Source: Calliopsis andreniformis
Taxonomy: Eukaryota > Arthropoda > Insecta > Hymenoptera > Andrenidae
Length of the DNA stretch: 64,000 bases
Direction of reading: 5' to 3'
Assembly (NCBI RefSeq): GCF_051401765.1
Contig: NW_027480440.1
Location: 2,666,001 to 2,730,000, forward strand
Below, piece after piece: positions 38,401 to 53,000 of this stretch (the stretch's first letter is position 1; each line of letters begins with the position of its first letter). The notes under the pieces were generated by a model that made no database searches, had not been told where the DNA came from, and saw nothing but the letters and a program-made list of their open reading frames with translations. The position numbers and the translations under genes are program-made.

Positions 38401-41400
38401 TTGAGGATTGACAATTGATTGTTGAGGACTGAGGGCTGAAGATTGAGGATTCAGGATTGAGAATTGAGAATTGAGGATGGGGACTGAGGGTTGAGGATTG
38501 AGGTTTGAGGAACGAGGATTGAGGATTGAGGATTGAGGGCAGAGGATTGACGATTGAGTATTAAAGATTGAGGATTGATGACTGACGATTGAGAATTGAG
38601 GATTGATGATTGCGGATTGAGGATTGAAGATTGAGTATTGAGGATTGAATATTGAGGATTGAGGATTGAGGGTTGAGGATTGAAGATTGAGAATTGAGGA
38701 TTGAGGTTTTAAAATTGAGTATTGACGATTGAAGATTGAGGATTGAGGATTGAGGATTGGAGATTGAGGACTGAGTGCTGAGGGTTGTGTGATGAGCATT
38801 GATGTTTGTGGGTGGTGATTTGAAGATTGAACATTGAGGATTGAGTGTTGAAAACTAAGAATTCAGGATATTCTGCTGAGTATTGAGAATTGATTATTGA
38901 TGGTTGAGTATTGAGGATTGATGGTTGAGCGTTGTGTGTTGAATATTGAGGATTGGCGGATTGAGTAATGAAGATTGAGGACTGAGGACTGAGGATTGAG
39001 TATTGAGGATTGAGGATTGAGTATTGATGATTCAGGAATGAAGTTTGAGTATTGATGATTGAAGATTGCGGATTGATTATTAAGGGTTGATGATTGAGGG
39101 CGAGGACTGAGGGTTGAGGATTGAGGACTGAGCGTTGAGGATTGAGGATTGAGCATTGAGGATTGAAGATTGAGGACTAGGGATTGAGGATTGAAGATTG
39201 AGGATTAAGGATTGAGGATTGGGGATTGGGGATCTAGCATTGGAGACTGATTATTGAGGATTGAAGATTGAGGGTTGAGGATTGAGGATCGAGAATTGAG
39301 AATTGAAGATTGAGGATAGAGGATTCAGGATTGAGGATTGAGGATTGAAGATTGAGGATTGCGGATTGAGGATTGTCGATTGAGGATTGAGTATTGAGGA
39401 TTGAGAATTGAGGATTGAGGATTGAAGGTTGAGTATTGAAGATTGAATATTGAGGATTGAGGATTGAGGATTGAACATTGAGGACTGAGTGTTGAGGGTT
39501 GTGTGATGGGAATTGATGTTTGTGGATAGAGATTTGAAGATTGCAGATTGAGTATTGTGTATCGAAAACTGCGAATTGAGGTTATTCTATTGAGGATTGA
39601 GGGTTGTCACCTGATTGTTGAGGACTGAGTGCTGAAGATTGAGGATTCAGGTCTGAGGATTCAGAATTGAGGTTTGAGGTCTGAGGATTGAGGATTGAGG
39701 ATTGAAGATTGAGGATCAGGACTGAGGATTGACGATTGAAGATTGAGTATTGAGGATTGAAGGTTGAGGATTGAGCATTGAGGATTGAAGATTGAGTATT
39801 GAGCACTGAAGATTGATGATTGAGTGTTGAGGGTTGAAGATTGAGGATTGAGGATTGAGGACTGAGGATTGAGGATTGAGGATTGAAGATTGAGGATTGG
39901 GGATTGAAGATTGAGTATTGAGGATTCAAGATTGAGGATTGAGGATTGAGGTTTGAGGATTGAGGATTGCGGATTGAGGATTGAGGATTGAGGATTCAGA
40001 ATTGAGGTTTGAGGTCTGAGGATTGAGGATTGAGGATTGAAGATTGAGTATTGAGGATTGAAGATTGAGGATTGAGGATTGAGGATTGACGATTGAGGAT
40101 GAGGTCTGAGGATTGACGATTGAAGATTGAGTATTGAGGATTGAAGATTGATGATTGAGTGTTGAGGATTGAAGATTGAGGATTGAGGATTGAGGATTGA
40201 GGATTGAGGATTGAGGATTGAAGATTGAGGATTGGGGATTGAAGATTGAGTATTGAGTAGTCAAGATTGAGGATTGATGACTGAGGATTGAGGATTGAGG
40301 ACTGATGATTGCGGATTGAGGATTGAAGATTGAGTATTGAGGATTGAATATTGAGGATTGAGGATTGAGTATTGAGGATTGAAGATTGAGTATTGAGGAT
40401 TGAAGATTGAGGATTGAGGATTGAGTATTGAGGATTGAGGATTGAGGATTGAGGATTGAGGATTGAGGATAGAGGATTGAAGATTGAGGATTGGGTACTG
40501 AGTGTTGAGGGTTGAGTGATGAGGACTGATGTTTGTGGATAGAGATTCGAAGATTGCAGATTGAGAATTTAGTGTTGAAAGCTGTGAATTGGTGATACTA
40601 TATTGAGGATTGAGGATTGACTACTGATTGTTGAGGTCTGAAGTCTGAAGGTTGAGGACTGAGGATTGAGGATTCAGGATTGAGGTTTGAGGACTGAGGA
40701 TTGAGGATTGAGGATTGAGGCTTGAAGGTTGAGGATTGAGGATTGAAGATTGAGGATCGGGGATTGAGGATTGAGGATTGAGGATTGAAGATTGAGTATT
40801 GGGGACTGAGTGTTGAGGGTTGAGTGATGAGAATTGACGTTTGTGGATAGAGATTTGAAGATTGCAGATTGAGTATTGCGTATGGAAAACTCTGAACTGA
40901 GGATATTCTATTGAGGATTGAGGATTGACAACTGATTGTTGAGGACTGACGGCTGAAGATAGAGGTATCAGGATTGAGGATTCAGGATTGTAGTTTGAGG
41001 ACTGAGGATTGAGGTTTGAGGATTGAGGATTGAGGATTGAGGATTGGGGATTGAGGATTGAGGATTGAAGATTGAGGATTGGGTATTGAGGATTGAAGAA
41101 TGAGGACTGAGGATTGAGGATTGAGGATTGAGGATTGAAGATTGAGTATTGAGGGTTGACGGTTGAGGATTGAGAATTGAGGTTTGATGATTGACGATGA
41201 GGGCTGAGGGTTGAGGATTGAGGGTTGAGGACAGAGGACTGAGGATTGAGTGTTGAGGATTGACGGCTGAGGATTGTGAATTGAGGATTGAGGATTGAGG
41301 ATGAGGGCTGGGGTTTGAGGTTTGATGTTTGAGTATTGAATCGTGAGAATTCAGGATATTCTCTTGAGTATTGAGGATTGAGGAATGAGGATTGCGGATT

Positions 41401-41946
41401 GAGGATCAGGGATGAGGGTTGATGGTTGAGGTTTTAGGACTGAGGACTGAGGATTTAGGATTGAGAATTGAGGATTGAGGATTCAAGATTGAGGATTGGG
41501 TATTGAGGATTGAAGAATGAGGATTGAGGATTGAGGATTGAGGATTGAGGATTGAAGATTGAGCATTGAGGATAGAAGATTGAGGATTGAGGAATGAGGA
41601 TTGAGGATTGAGGACTAGGGATTGAAGATTGAAGATTGAGGATTAAGGATTGAGGATTGGGGATTGGGGATCTAGCATTGGAGACTGATTATTGAGGATT
41701 GAAGATTGAGGGTTGAGGATTGAGGATCGAGAATTGAGAATTGAAGATTGAGGATAGAGGATTGAGGATTGAGGATTGAGGATTGAAGATTGAGGATTGG
41801 GGATTGAGGATTGTCGATTGAGGATTGAGTATTGAGGATTGAGAATTGAGGATTGAGGATTGAAGATTGAGTATAGAGGATTGACGGTTGAGGATTGAGA
41901 ATTGAGGTTTGCGGATTGACGATGAGGGCTGAGGGTTGAGGATTGA
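35411..41946 (+). repeat. 6.5-kb block of the 11.6-kb period, copy 1
   Basis: Matches 47,040-53,575 at a constant offset of 11,629. The left edge is GAGTATTGAAGAATG, and the right edge is at 41,946/41,947, where this copy has GATTGAAGATTG and the other has GATTGAGGATTG. I saw only scattered single-base differences, for example GAGTAATGAAG here against GAGTATTGAAG. Islands: A4 near 35,632, A5 near 37,051, B1 at 37,385, A2 variant near 37,869, B3 at 38,859, A1 near 39,530, an A3-A2 pair at 40,531/40,839 and B2 at 41,347. No gene. Confidence 0.9.
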
Positions 41947-44900
41947 AGATTGAGGATTAAGGATTGAGGATTGGGGATTGGGGATCTAGCATTGGAGACT
42001 GATTATTGAGGATTGAAGATTGAGGGTTGAGGATTGAGGATCGAGAATTGAGAATTGAAGATTGAGGATAGAGGATTCAGGATTGAGGATTGAGGATTGA
42101 AGATTGAGGATTGCGGATTGAGGATTGTCGATTGAGGATTGAGTATTGAGGATTGAGAATTGAGGATTGAGGATTGAAGGTTGAGTATTGAAGATTGAAG
42201 ATTGAGGATTGAGGATTGAGGATTGAACATTGAGGACTGAGTGTTGAGGGTTGTGTGATGGGAATTGATGTTTGTGGATAGAGATTTGAAGATTGCAGAT
42301 TGAGTATTGTGTATCGAAAACTGCGAATTGAGGTTATTCTATTGAGGATTGAGGGTTGTCACCTGATTGTTGAGGACTGAGTGCTGAAGATTGAGGATTC
42401 AGGTCTGAGGATTCAGAATTGAGGTTTGAGGTCTGAGGATTGAGGATTGAGGATTGAAGATTGAGGATCAGGACTGAGGATTGAGGATTGAAGATTGAGT
42501 ATTGAGGATTGAAGGTTGAGGATTGAGCATTGAGGATTGAAGATTGAGTATTGAGCACTGAAGATTGATGATTGAGTGTTGAGGGTTGAAGATTGAGGAT
42601 TGAGGATTGAGGACTGAGGATTGAGGATTGAGGATTGAAGATTGAGGATTGGGGATTGAAGATTGAGTATTGAGGATTCAAGATTGAGGATTGAGGATTG
42701 AGGATTGAGGATTGAGGATTGCGGATTGAGGATTGAGGATTGAGGATTCAGAATTGAGGTTTGAGGTCTGAGGATTGAGGATTGAGGATTGAAGATTGAG
42801 TATTGAGGATTGAAGATTGAGGATTGAGGATTGAGGATTGACGATTGAGGATGAGGTCTGAGGATTGACGATTGAAGATTGAGTATTGAGGATTGAAGAT
42901 TGATGATTGAGTGTTGAGGATTGAAGATTGAGGATTGAGGATTGAGGATTGAGGATTGAGGATTGAGGATTGAGGATTGAGGATTGAGTGTTGAGGATTG
43001 AAGATTGAGGATTGAGGATTGAGGATTGAGGATTGAGGATTGAGGATTGAGGATTGAGGATTGAGGATTGAGGATTGAGGATTGAGGATTGAGGATAGAG
43101 GATTGAAGATTGAGGATTGGGTACTGAGTGTTGAGGGTTGAGTGATGAGGATTGACGTTTGTGGATAGAGATTCGAAGATTGCAGATTGAGAATTTAGTG
43201 TTGAAAGCTGTGAATTGGTGATACTCTATTGAGGATTGAGGATTGACTACTGATTGTTGAGGTCTGAAGTCTGAAGGTTGAGGACTGAGGATTGAGGATT
43301 CAGGATTGAGGTTTGAGGACTGAGGATTGAGGATTGAGGATTGAGGCTTGAAGGTTGAGGATTGAGGATTGAAGATTGAGGATCGGGGATTGAGGATTGA
43401 GGATTGAGGATTGAAGATTGAGTATTGGGGACTGAGTGTTGAGGGTTGAGTGATGAGAATTGACGTTTGTGGATAGAGATTTGAAGATTGCAGATTGAGT
43501 ATTGCGTATGGAAAACTCTGAACTGAGGATATTCTATTGAGGATTGAGGATTGACAACTGATTGTTGAGGACTGACGGCTGAAGATAGAGGTATCAGGAT
43601 TGAGGATTCAGGATTGTGGTTTGAGGACTGAGGATTGAGGTTTGAGGATTGAGGATTGAGGATTGAGGATTGGGGATTGAGGATTGAGGATTGAAGATTG
43701 AGGATTGGGTATTGAGGATTGAAGAATGAGGACTGAGGATTGAGGATTGAGGATTGAGGATTGAAGATTGAGTATTGAGGGTTGACGGTTGAGGATTGAG
43801 AATTGAGGTTTGATGATTGACGATGAGGGCTGAGGGTTGAGGATTGAGGGTTGAGGACAGACGACTGAGGATTGAGTGTTGAGGATTGACGGCTGAGGAT
43901 TGTGAATTGAGGATTGAGGATTGAGGATGAGGGCTGGGGTTTGAGGTTTGATGTTTGAGTATTGAATCGTGAGAATTCAGGATATTCTCTTGAGTATTGA
44001 GGATTGAGGAATGAGGATTGCGGATTGAGGATCAGGGATGAGGGTTGATGGTTGAGGTTTTAGGACTGAGGACTGAGGATTTAGGATTGAGAATTGAGGA
44101 TTTAGGATTGAGGATTGAAGATTGAGGATCGGGTATTGAGGATTGAAGGTTGAGTATTGAGGATTGAAGATTGAGGATTGAGGATTGAGGATTGAACATT
44201 GAGGACTGAGTGTTGAGGGTTGAGTGATGAGAATTGATGTTTGTGTATAGAGATTTGAAGATTGCAGATTGAGTATTGTGTATCGAAAACTGCGAATTGA
44301 GGTTATTCTATTGAGGATTGAGGATTGTCACCTGATTGTTGAGGACTGAGGGCTGAAGATTGAGGTTCCAGGATTGAGGATTCAGGATTGTGGTTTGAGG
44401 ACTGAGGATTGAGGTTTGAGGATTGAGGATTGAGGATTGAGGATTGAGGATTGAGGATTGAGGATTGAGGATTGAGGATTGAGGAATGAACATTGAGCAT
44501 TGAGGATTGAGGATTGAAGATTGAGGATTGGGTATTGAGGATTGAACATTGAGGATTGAGGATTGAGGATCGAGAATTGAGGATTGAGGATTGAGTATTG
44601 AAGATTGAATATTGATGATTCAAGATTGAGGATTGAGGATTGAGGGTAGTGGATTGAGGACGAGGACTGAGGGCTGAGTATTGATGCTTGAGGTCTGAGG
44701 ATTGAGGATTGAGGATTGAGAATTGGGGATTGAGGATTGAGGATTGAAGATTGAGGATTGGGTATTGAGGATTGAAGAATGAGGACTGAGGATTGAGGAT
44801 TGAGGATTGAGGATTGAAGATTGAGTATTGAGCATTGAAGATTGAGGATTGAGGATTGAGGATTGAACATTGAGGACTGAGTGTTGAGGGTTGAGTGATG

Positions 44901-47039
44901 AGAATTGATGTTTGTGGATAGAGATTTGAAGATTGCAGATTGAGTATTGTGTATCGAAAACTGCGAATTGAGGATATTCTATTGAGGATTGAGGATTGTC
45001 ACCTGATTGTTGAGGACAGAGGGCTGAAGATTGAGGATTCAGGATTGAGGATTCAGAATTGAGGTTTGAGGTCTGAGGATTGAGGATTGAGGATTGAAGA
45101 TTGAGTATTGAGGATTGAAGATTGAGGACTAGGGTTTGAGGATTGAAGATTGAGTATTAAGGATTGAGGATTGGGGATTGGGGATCTAGGATTGGAGATT
45201 GATTATTGAGGATTGAAGATTGAGGACTGGGTATTGAGGATAGAAGAATGAGGATTGAGGATTGAGGATTGAGGATTGAGGATTGAAGATTGAGGATTGA
45301 GGATTGAAGATTGAGGATTGGGCATTGAGGATTGTCGATTGAGGATTGAGTATTGAGGATTGAGAATTGAGGATTGAGGATTGAAGATTGAGTATCGAGG
45401 ATTGACGGTTGAGGATTGAGAATTGAGGTTTGCGGATTGACGATGAGGGCTGAGGGTTGAGGATTGAGGATTGAGGACTGAGGACTGAGGATTGAGTGCT
45501 GAGGATTGAGGGTTGAGGATTGAGTATTGAGGATTGAGGATTGAGGATGAGGGCTGAGGTTTGAGGTTTGAGGTTTGAGTATTGAATCGTGAGAATTCAG
45601 GATATTCTATTGAGTATTGAGAATTGAGGATTGAGGATTGAGGATTGAGGATTGAGGATTGAGGATGAGAGCTGAGCGTTGAGGATTGAGGTTTGAGGAC
45701 TGTGGACTGAGGATTGAGGATTGAGAATTGAGGAGCGAGGATTGAGTATTGAAGATTGAGAATTGAGGATTGAAGGTTGAGGATTGAGGAATGAGGATTG
45801 AGGATTGAGGATGAGGGCAGAGGGTTGATGGTTGAGGTTTTAGGACTGAGGACTGAGGATTGAGGATTGAGAATTGAGGATTTAGGATTGATGATTGAAG
45901 ATTGAGGATTGTGTATTGAGGATTGAAGAATGAGGATTGAGGATTGAGGATTGAGGATTGAAGATTGAGGATTGGGGATTGAGGATTGAGGATTGAGGAT
46001 TGAAGATTGAGGATTGGGGACTGAGTGTTGAGGGTTGAGTGATGAGAATTGATGTTTGTGGATGGAGATTTGAAGTTTGCAGATTGAATATTGCGTATGG
46101 AAAACTCTGAACTGAGGATATTCTATTGAGGATTGAGGATTGACAACTGATTGTTGAGGACTGAGGGCTGAAGATTGAGGTTTCAGGATTGAGGATTCAG
46201 GATTGTGGTTTGAGGACTGAGGATTGAGGTTTGAGGATTGCGGATTGAGGATTGAGGATATAGGATTGATGATTGAAGATTGAGGATTGAGGATTGAGGC
46301 TTGAACATTGAGGATTGAGGATTGAAGATTGAGGATTGGGTATTGAGTATTGAACATTGAGGATTGAGGATTGAGGATCGTGGATTGAGGATTCAGGATT
46401 GAAGATTGAATATTGATGATTGAAAATTGAGGATTGAGGATTGAGGGTAGTGGATTGAGGACGAGGACTGAGGGTTGAGTATTGATGTTTGAGGTCTGAG
46501 GATTGAGGATTGAGGATTGAGAATTGGGGATTGAGGATTGAGGATTGAAGATTGAGGATTGGGTATTGAGGGTAGTGGTTTGAGGACGAGGACTGAGGGT
46601 TGAGTATTGATGTTTGAGGTCTGAGGATTGAGGATTGAGGATTGAGAATTGTGGATTGACGATTGAGGATTGAGGATGAGGGCTGAGGTTTGAGGTTTGA
46701 GGTTTGAGTATTGAATCGTGAGAATTCAGGATATTCTATTGAGTATTGAGGACTGAGGATTGAGGATTGAGGATGGAGGAGTGAGGATGAGAGCTGTGCG
46801 TTGAGGATTGAGGTTTGAGGACTGTGGACTGAGGATTGAGGATTGAGAATTGAGAATTGGGGATTGAGTATTGAAGATTGAGAATTGAGGATTGAAGGTT
46901 GAGGATTGAGGAATGAGGATGGAGGATTGAGGATGAGGGCTGAGGGTGGATGGTTGAGGTTTTAGGACTGAGGACTGAGGATTGAGGATTGAGAATTGAG
47001 GATTTAGGATTGAGGATTGAAGATTGAGGATTGGGTATT
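41947..47039 (+). repeat. Segment between the two 6.5-kb copies
   Basis: About 42,000-44,100 is a relative of 31,535-33,760 with a 126-bp (18-heptamer) deficit in the middle. About 45,318-45,620 matches 22,743-23,045, and from about 46,356 it merges into the 23-kb block. Islands: A1 near 42,270, an A3-A2 pair at 43,157/43,465, B2 at 43,973, A1 near 44,240 and 44,910, B2 at 45,593, A2 near 46,055 and B2 at 46,722. The segment is itself a mosaic of array types found elsewhere. No gene. Confidence 0.85.
43003..43094 (+). repeat. Longest uninterrupted consensus run seen
   Basis: About 13 consecutive GGATTGA units without a substitution, the purest stretch I found in the main orientation. It lies where related copies near 32.5, 40.2, 51.8 and 56.3 kb have 126 more bases of variant units. 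Local contraction and homogenisation by slippage would explain both the purity and the missing units. Confidence 0.8.
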
Positions 47040-50000
47040 GAGTATTGAAGAATGAGGATTGAGGATTGAGGATTGAGGATTGAAGATTGAGGATTGGGGA
47101 TTGAGGATTGAGGATTGAGGATTGAAAATTAAGGATTGGGGATTGAGGATTGACGATTGAGGATTGAGTATTGAGGATTAAGAATTGAGGATTGAGGATT
47201 GAAGATTGAAGATTGAGGATTGGGGACTGAGAGCTGAGGGTTGAGTGATGAGAATTGATGTTTGTGGATAGAGATTTAAAGATTGCAGATTGAGTATTGA
47301 GTATTGAAAACTGTGAATTGATGATATTCTATTGAGGATTGAGAATTGACAACTGATTGTTGAGGACTTAGGTCTGAAGATTGAGGATTCAGGATTGAGG
47401 ATTCAGGATTGAGGTTTGAGGACTGAGGATTGAGGATTGGCTATTGCGGATTGAACATTGAGGATTGAGGATTGAGGATTGAGGATTGAGGATTGAGGAC
47501 TGAAGATTGAATATTGATGATTGAAGATTGAGGATTGAGGATTGAGGGCTGTGGATTGAGGACGAGGACTGAGGGTTGAGTATTGATGTTTGAGGTCTGA
47601 GGATTGAGGATTGAGGATTGAGAATTGAGGATTGAGGATTGAGGATTCAAGATTGAGGATTGGGTATTGAGGATTGAAGAATGAGGATTGAGGATTGAGG
47701 ATTGAGGATTGAAGATTGAGTATTGAGGATAGAAGATTGAGGATTGAGGAATGAGGATTGAGGATTGAGGATTGAGGATTGAGGATTGAGAATTGAAGAT
47801 TGAGTATTGAGGATTGAATATTGAGGATTGTGGATTGAGGATTGAGGATTGAAGATTCAGTATTGAGGATTGAAGATTGAGGATTGAGGATTGAGGATTG
47901 AGTATTGACTATGAGTGCTGAGGGTTGAGGATTGTGGTTTGAGGACTGAGGACTGAGGATTGAGGATTGAGAATTGAGGTTTCAGGATTGAGGATTGAAG
48001 ATAGAGGATTGGGTATTGAGGATTGGAGAATGAGGATTGAGGATTGAGGATTGAGGATTGAGGATTGAAGATTGAGGATTGAGGATTGAGTATGGAGGAT
48101 TGAAGATTGGGTATTTAGGATTGAATATTGAGGATTGAGGATTGAGGATTGGAGATTGAGGACTGAGTGTTGAGGGTTGTGTGATGAGCATTGATGGTTG
48201 AGGGTTGTGTGTTGAATATTGAGGATTGGCGGATTGAGTATTGAAGATTGAGGACTGAGGACTGAGGATTGAGTGTTGAGGATTGAGGATTGAGTATTGA
48301 TGATACAGGATTGAAGTTTGAGTATTGATGATTGAAGATTGCGGATTGATTATTAAGGGTTGAGGATTGAGGGCGAGGACTGAGGGTTGAGGATTGAGGA
48401 CTGAGGATTGAGGGTTGAGGATTTAGGATTGAGGATTGAAGATTGAAGATTGAGGATTGATGATTGAGGATTTAGGATTGAGGATTGAGGATTGAGGACT
48501 GAGGATTGAGGGTTGAGGATTCAGGAATGAGGATTGAGGATTGAGGATTGAGGATTGAGGATTGAAGATTGATTATTGAGGATTGAAGATTGAGGATTGA
48601 GTATTGAGGATTGAGGATTGAGGATTGAATATTGAGGATTGGGGATTGAGTGTTGAGGGTTGAGTGATGAGAATTAATGTTTGTGGATAGAGATTTCAAG
48701 ATTGCAGATTGAGCATCGAGTATTGAAAACTGTGAATTGAGGATATTCTATTGAGGATTAAGGATTGACAATTGATTGTCGAGGACTGAGGGCTGAAGAT
48801 TGAGGATTCAGGATTGAGGATTCAGAATTGAGGTTTGAGGACTGAGGATTGAGGATTGAATATTGAGTGTTGAGGATTGAAGATTGAGGATTGAGGATTG
48901 AGGATGGAGGATTGAAGAAAGAGGACTGAGTGTTGAGGATTGAGTGTTGAGAATTGATGTTTGAGGGTTGAGATTTGATTATTGATTTTTGTGGATTGAG
49001 TATTGAACGATGAGAATTCAGGGTATTCTATTGAGTATTGAGAATTGAGGATTGATGGTTGAGTATTGAGGATTGATAGTTGAGGGTTGTGTGTTGAATA
49101 CTGAGGATTGAGGACTGAGGATTGAGGATTTAGAATTGAGGATTGAGGATTGAAGATTGAGGATTGGGGATTGAGGATTGACGATTGAGGATTGAGTATT
49201 GACGATTGAGAATTGAGGGTTGAGGATTGAAGATTGAGTATTGAGGATTGAAGATTGAGGATTGAGGATTGGGGATTGAGGTTTGAGGACTGAGGATTGA
49301 GGATTGAGGATTGATCATTGAGGATTGAGGACAGAGGATTGAGGTTTGAGGATTGACGATGAGGGCTGAGGGTTGAGGATTGAGGTTTGAGGTCTGAGGA
49401 CTGAGGATTGAGGATTGAGAATTGAGGATTGAGGATTGAGGATTGAAGATTGAGTATTGGGGACTGAGTGTTGAGGGTTGAGTGATGAGAATTCATGTTT
49501 GTGGATACAGATTTGAAGATTGCAGATTGAGTATTGCGTATGGAAAACTATGAACTGAGGATATTCTATTGAGGATTGAGGATTGACAACTGATTGTTGA
49601 GGACTGAGGGCTGACGATTGAGGTTTCAGGATTGAGGATTCAGGACTGTGGTTTGAGGACTGAGGATTGAGGTTTGAGGATTGAGGATTGAGGATTGAGG
49701 GTTCAGGATTGAAGATTGAGGATTGATGATTGAGGATTGAACATTGAGGATTGAGGATTGAGGATTGAGAATTGAGGATTGAAGGTTGAGGATTGAGGAT
49801 TGAGGGTTGAGGATTGAGGATTGACTATGAGGGCTGAGGTTTGAGGATTGAGGTTTGAGGACTGAGGACTGGGGATTGAGGATTGAGAATTGAGGATTGA
49901 CGATTTAGGATTGAAGATTGAGGACTGGGTATTGAGGATAGAAGAATGAGGATTGAGGATTGAGGATTGAAGATTGAGTATTGAGGTTTGAAGACTGACG

Positions 50001-53000
50001 ATTGAGGGTTGAGGATTGAGGATTGAGGATTGAGGATTGACAATTGATTGTTGAGGACTGAGGGCTGAAGATTGAGGATTCAGGATTGAGAATTGAGAAT
50101 TGAGGATGGGGACTGAGGGTTGAGGATTGAGGTTTGAGGAACGAGGATTGAGGATTGAGGATTGAGGGCAGAGGATTGACGATTGAGTATTAAAGATTGA
50201 GGATTGATGACTGACGATTGAGAATTGAGGATTGATGATTGCGGATTGAGGATTGAAGATTGAGTATTGAGGATTGAATATTGAGGATTGAGGATTGAGG
50301 GTTGAGGATTGAAGATTGAGAATTGAGGATTGAGGTTTTAAAATTGAGTATTGACGATTGAAGATTGAGGATTGAGGATTGAGGATTGGAGATTGAGGAC
50401 TGAGTGCTGAGGGTTGTGTGATGAGCATTGATGTTTGTGGGTGGTGATTTGAAGATTGAACATTGAGGATTGAGTGTTGAAAACTAAGAATTCAGGATAT
50501 TCTGCTGAGTATTGAGAATTGATTATTGATGGTTGAGTATTGAGGATTGATGGTTGAGCGTTGTGTGTTGAATATTGAGGATTGGCGGATTGAGTATTGA
50601 AGATTGAGGACTGAGGACTGAGGATTGAGTATTGAGGATTGAGGATTGAGTATTGATGATTCAGGAATGAAGTTTGAGTATTGATGATTGAAGATTGCGG
50701 ATTGATTATTAAGGGTTGATGATTGAGGGCGAGGACTGAGGGTTGAGGATTGAGGACTGAGCGTTGAGGATTGAGGATTGAGCATTGAGGATTGAAGATT
50801 GAGGACTAGGGATTGAGGATTGAAGATTGAGGATTAAGGATTGAGGATTGGGGATTGGGGATCTAGCATTGGAGACTGATTATTGAGGATTGAAGATTGA
50901 GGGTTGAGGATTGAGGATCGAGAATTGAGAATTGAAGATTGAGGATAGAGGATTCAGGATTGAGGATTGAGGATTGAAGATTGAGGATTGCGGATTGAGG
51001 ATTGTCGATTGAGGATTGAGTATTGAGGATTGAGAATTGAGGATTGAGGATTGAAGGTTGAGTATTGAAGATTGAATATTGAGGATTGAGGATTGAGGAT
51101 TGAACATTGAGGACTGAGTGTTGAGGGTTGTGTGATGGGAATTGATGTTTGTGGATAGAGATTTGAAGATTGCAGATTGAGTATTGTGTATCGAAAACTG
51201 CGAATTGAGGTTATTCTATTGAGGATTGAGGGTTGTCACCTGATTGTTGAGGACTGAGTGCTGAAGATTAAGGATTCAGGTCTGAGGATTCAGAATTGAG
51301 GTTTGAGGTCTGAGGATTGAGGATTGAGGATTGAAGATTGAGGATCAGGACTGAGGATTGACGATTGAAGATTGAGTATTGAGGATTGAAGGTTGAGGAT
51401 TGAGCATTGAGGATTGAAGATTGAGTATTGAGCACTGAAGATTGATGATTGAGTGTTGAGGGTTGAAGATTGAGGATTGAGGATTGAGGACTGAGGATTG
51501 AGGATTGAGGATTGAAGATTGAGGATTGGGGATTGAAGATTGAGTATTGAGGATTCAAGATTGAGGATTGAGGATTGAGGTTTGAGGATTGAGGATTGCG
51601 GATTGAGGATTGAGGATTGAGGATTCAGAATTGAGGTTTGAGGTCTGAGGATTGAGGATTGAGGATTGAAGATTGAGTATTGAGGATTGAAGATTGAGGA
51701 TTGAGGATTGAGGATTGACGATTGAGGATGAGGTCTGAGGATTGACGATTGAAGATTGAGTATTGAGGATTGAAGATTGATGATTGAGTGTTGAGGATTG
51801 AAGATTGAGGATTGAGGATTGAGGATTGAGGATTGAGGATTGAGGATTGAAGATTGAGGATTGGGGATTGAAGATTGAGTATTGAGTAGTCAAGATTGAG
51901 GATTGATGACTGAGGATTGAGGATTGAGGACTGATGATTGCGGATTGAGGATTGAAGATTGAGTATTGAGGATTGAATATTGAGGATTGAGGATTGAGTA
52001 TTGAGGATTGAAGTTTGAGTATTGAGGATTGAAGATTGAGGATTGAGGATTGAGTATTGAGGATTGAGTATTGAGGATTGAGGATTGAGGATTGAGGATA
52101 GAGGATTGAAGATTGAGGATTGGGTACTGAGTGTTGAGGGTTGAGTGATGAGGACTGATGTTTGTGGATAGAGATTCGAAGATTGCAGATTGAGAATTTA
52201 GTGTTGAAAGCTGTGAATTGGTGATACTATATTGAGGATTGAGGATTGACTACTGATTGTTGAGGTCTGAAGTCTGAAGGTTGAGGACTGAGGATTGAGG
52301 ATTCAGGATTGAGGTTTGAGGACTGAGGATTGAGGATTGAGGATTGAGGCTTGAAGGTTGAGGATTGAGGATTGAAGATTGAGGATCGGGGATTGAGGAT
52401 TGAGGATTGAGGATTGAAGATTGAGTATTGGGGACTGAGTGTTGAGGGTTGAGTGATGAGAATTGACGTTTGTGGATAGAGATTTGAAGATTGCAGATTG
52501 AGTATTGCGTATGGAAAACTCTGAACTGAGGATATTCTATTGAGGATTGAGGATTGACAACTGATTGTTGAGGACTGACGGCTGAAGATAGAGGTATCAG
52601 GATTGAGGATTCAGGATTGTAGTTTGAGGACTGAGGATTGAGGTTTGAGGATTGAGGATTGAGGATTGAGGATTGGGGATTGAGGATTGAGGATTGAAGA
52701 TTGAGGATTGGGTATTGAGGATTGAAGAATGAGGACTGAGGATTGAGGATTGAGGATTGAGGATTGAAGATTGAGTATTGAGGGTTGACGGTTGAGGATT
52801 GAGAATTGAGGTTTGATGATTGACGATGAGGGCTGAGGGTTGAGGATTGAGGGTTGAGGACAGAGGACTGAGGATTGAGTGTTGAGGATTGACGGCTGAG
52901 GATTGTGAATTGAGGATTGAGGATTGAGGATGAGGGCTGGGGTTTGAGGTTTGATGTTTGAGTATTGAATCGTGAGAATTCAGGATATTCTCTTGAGTAT

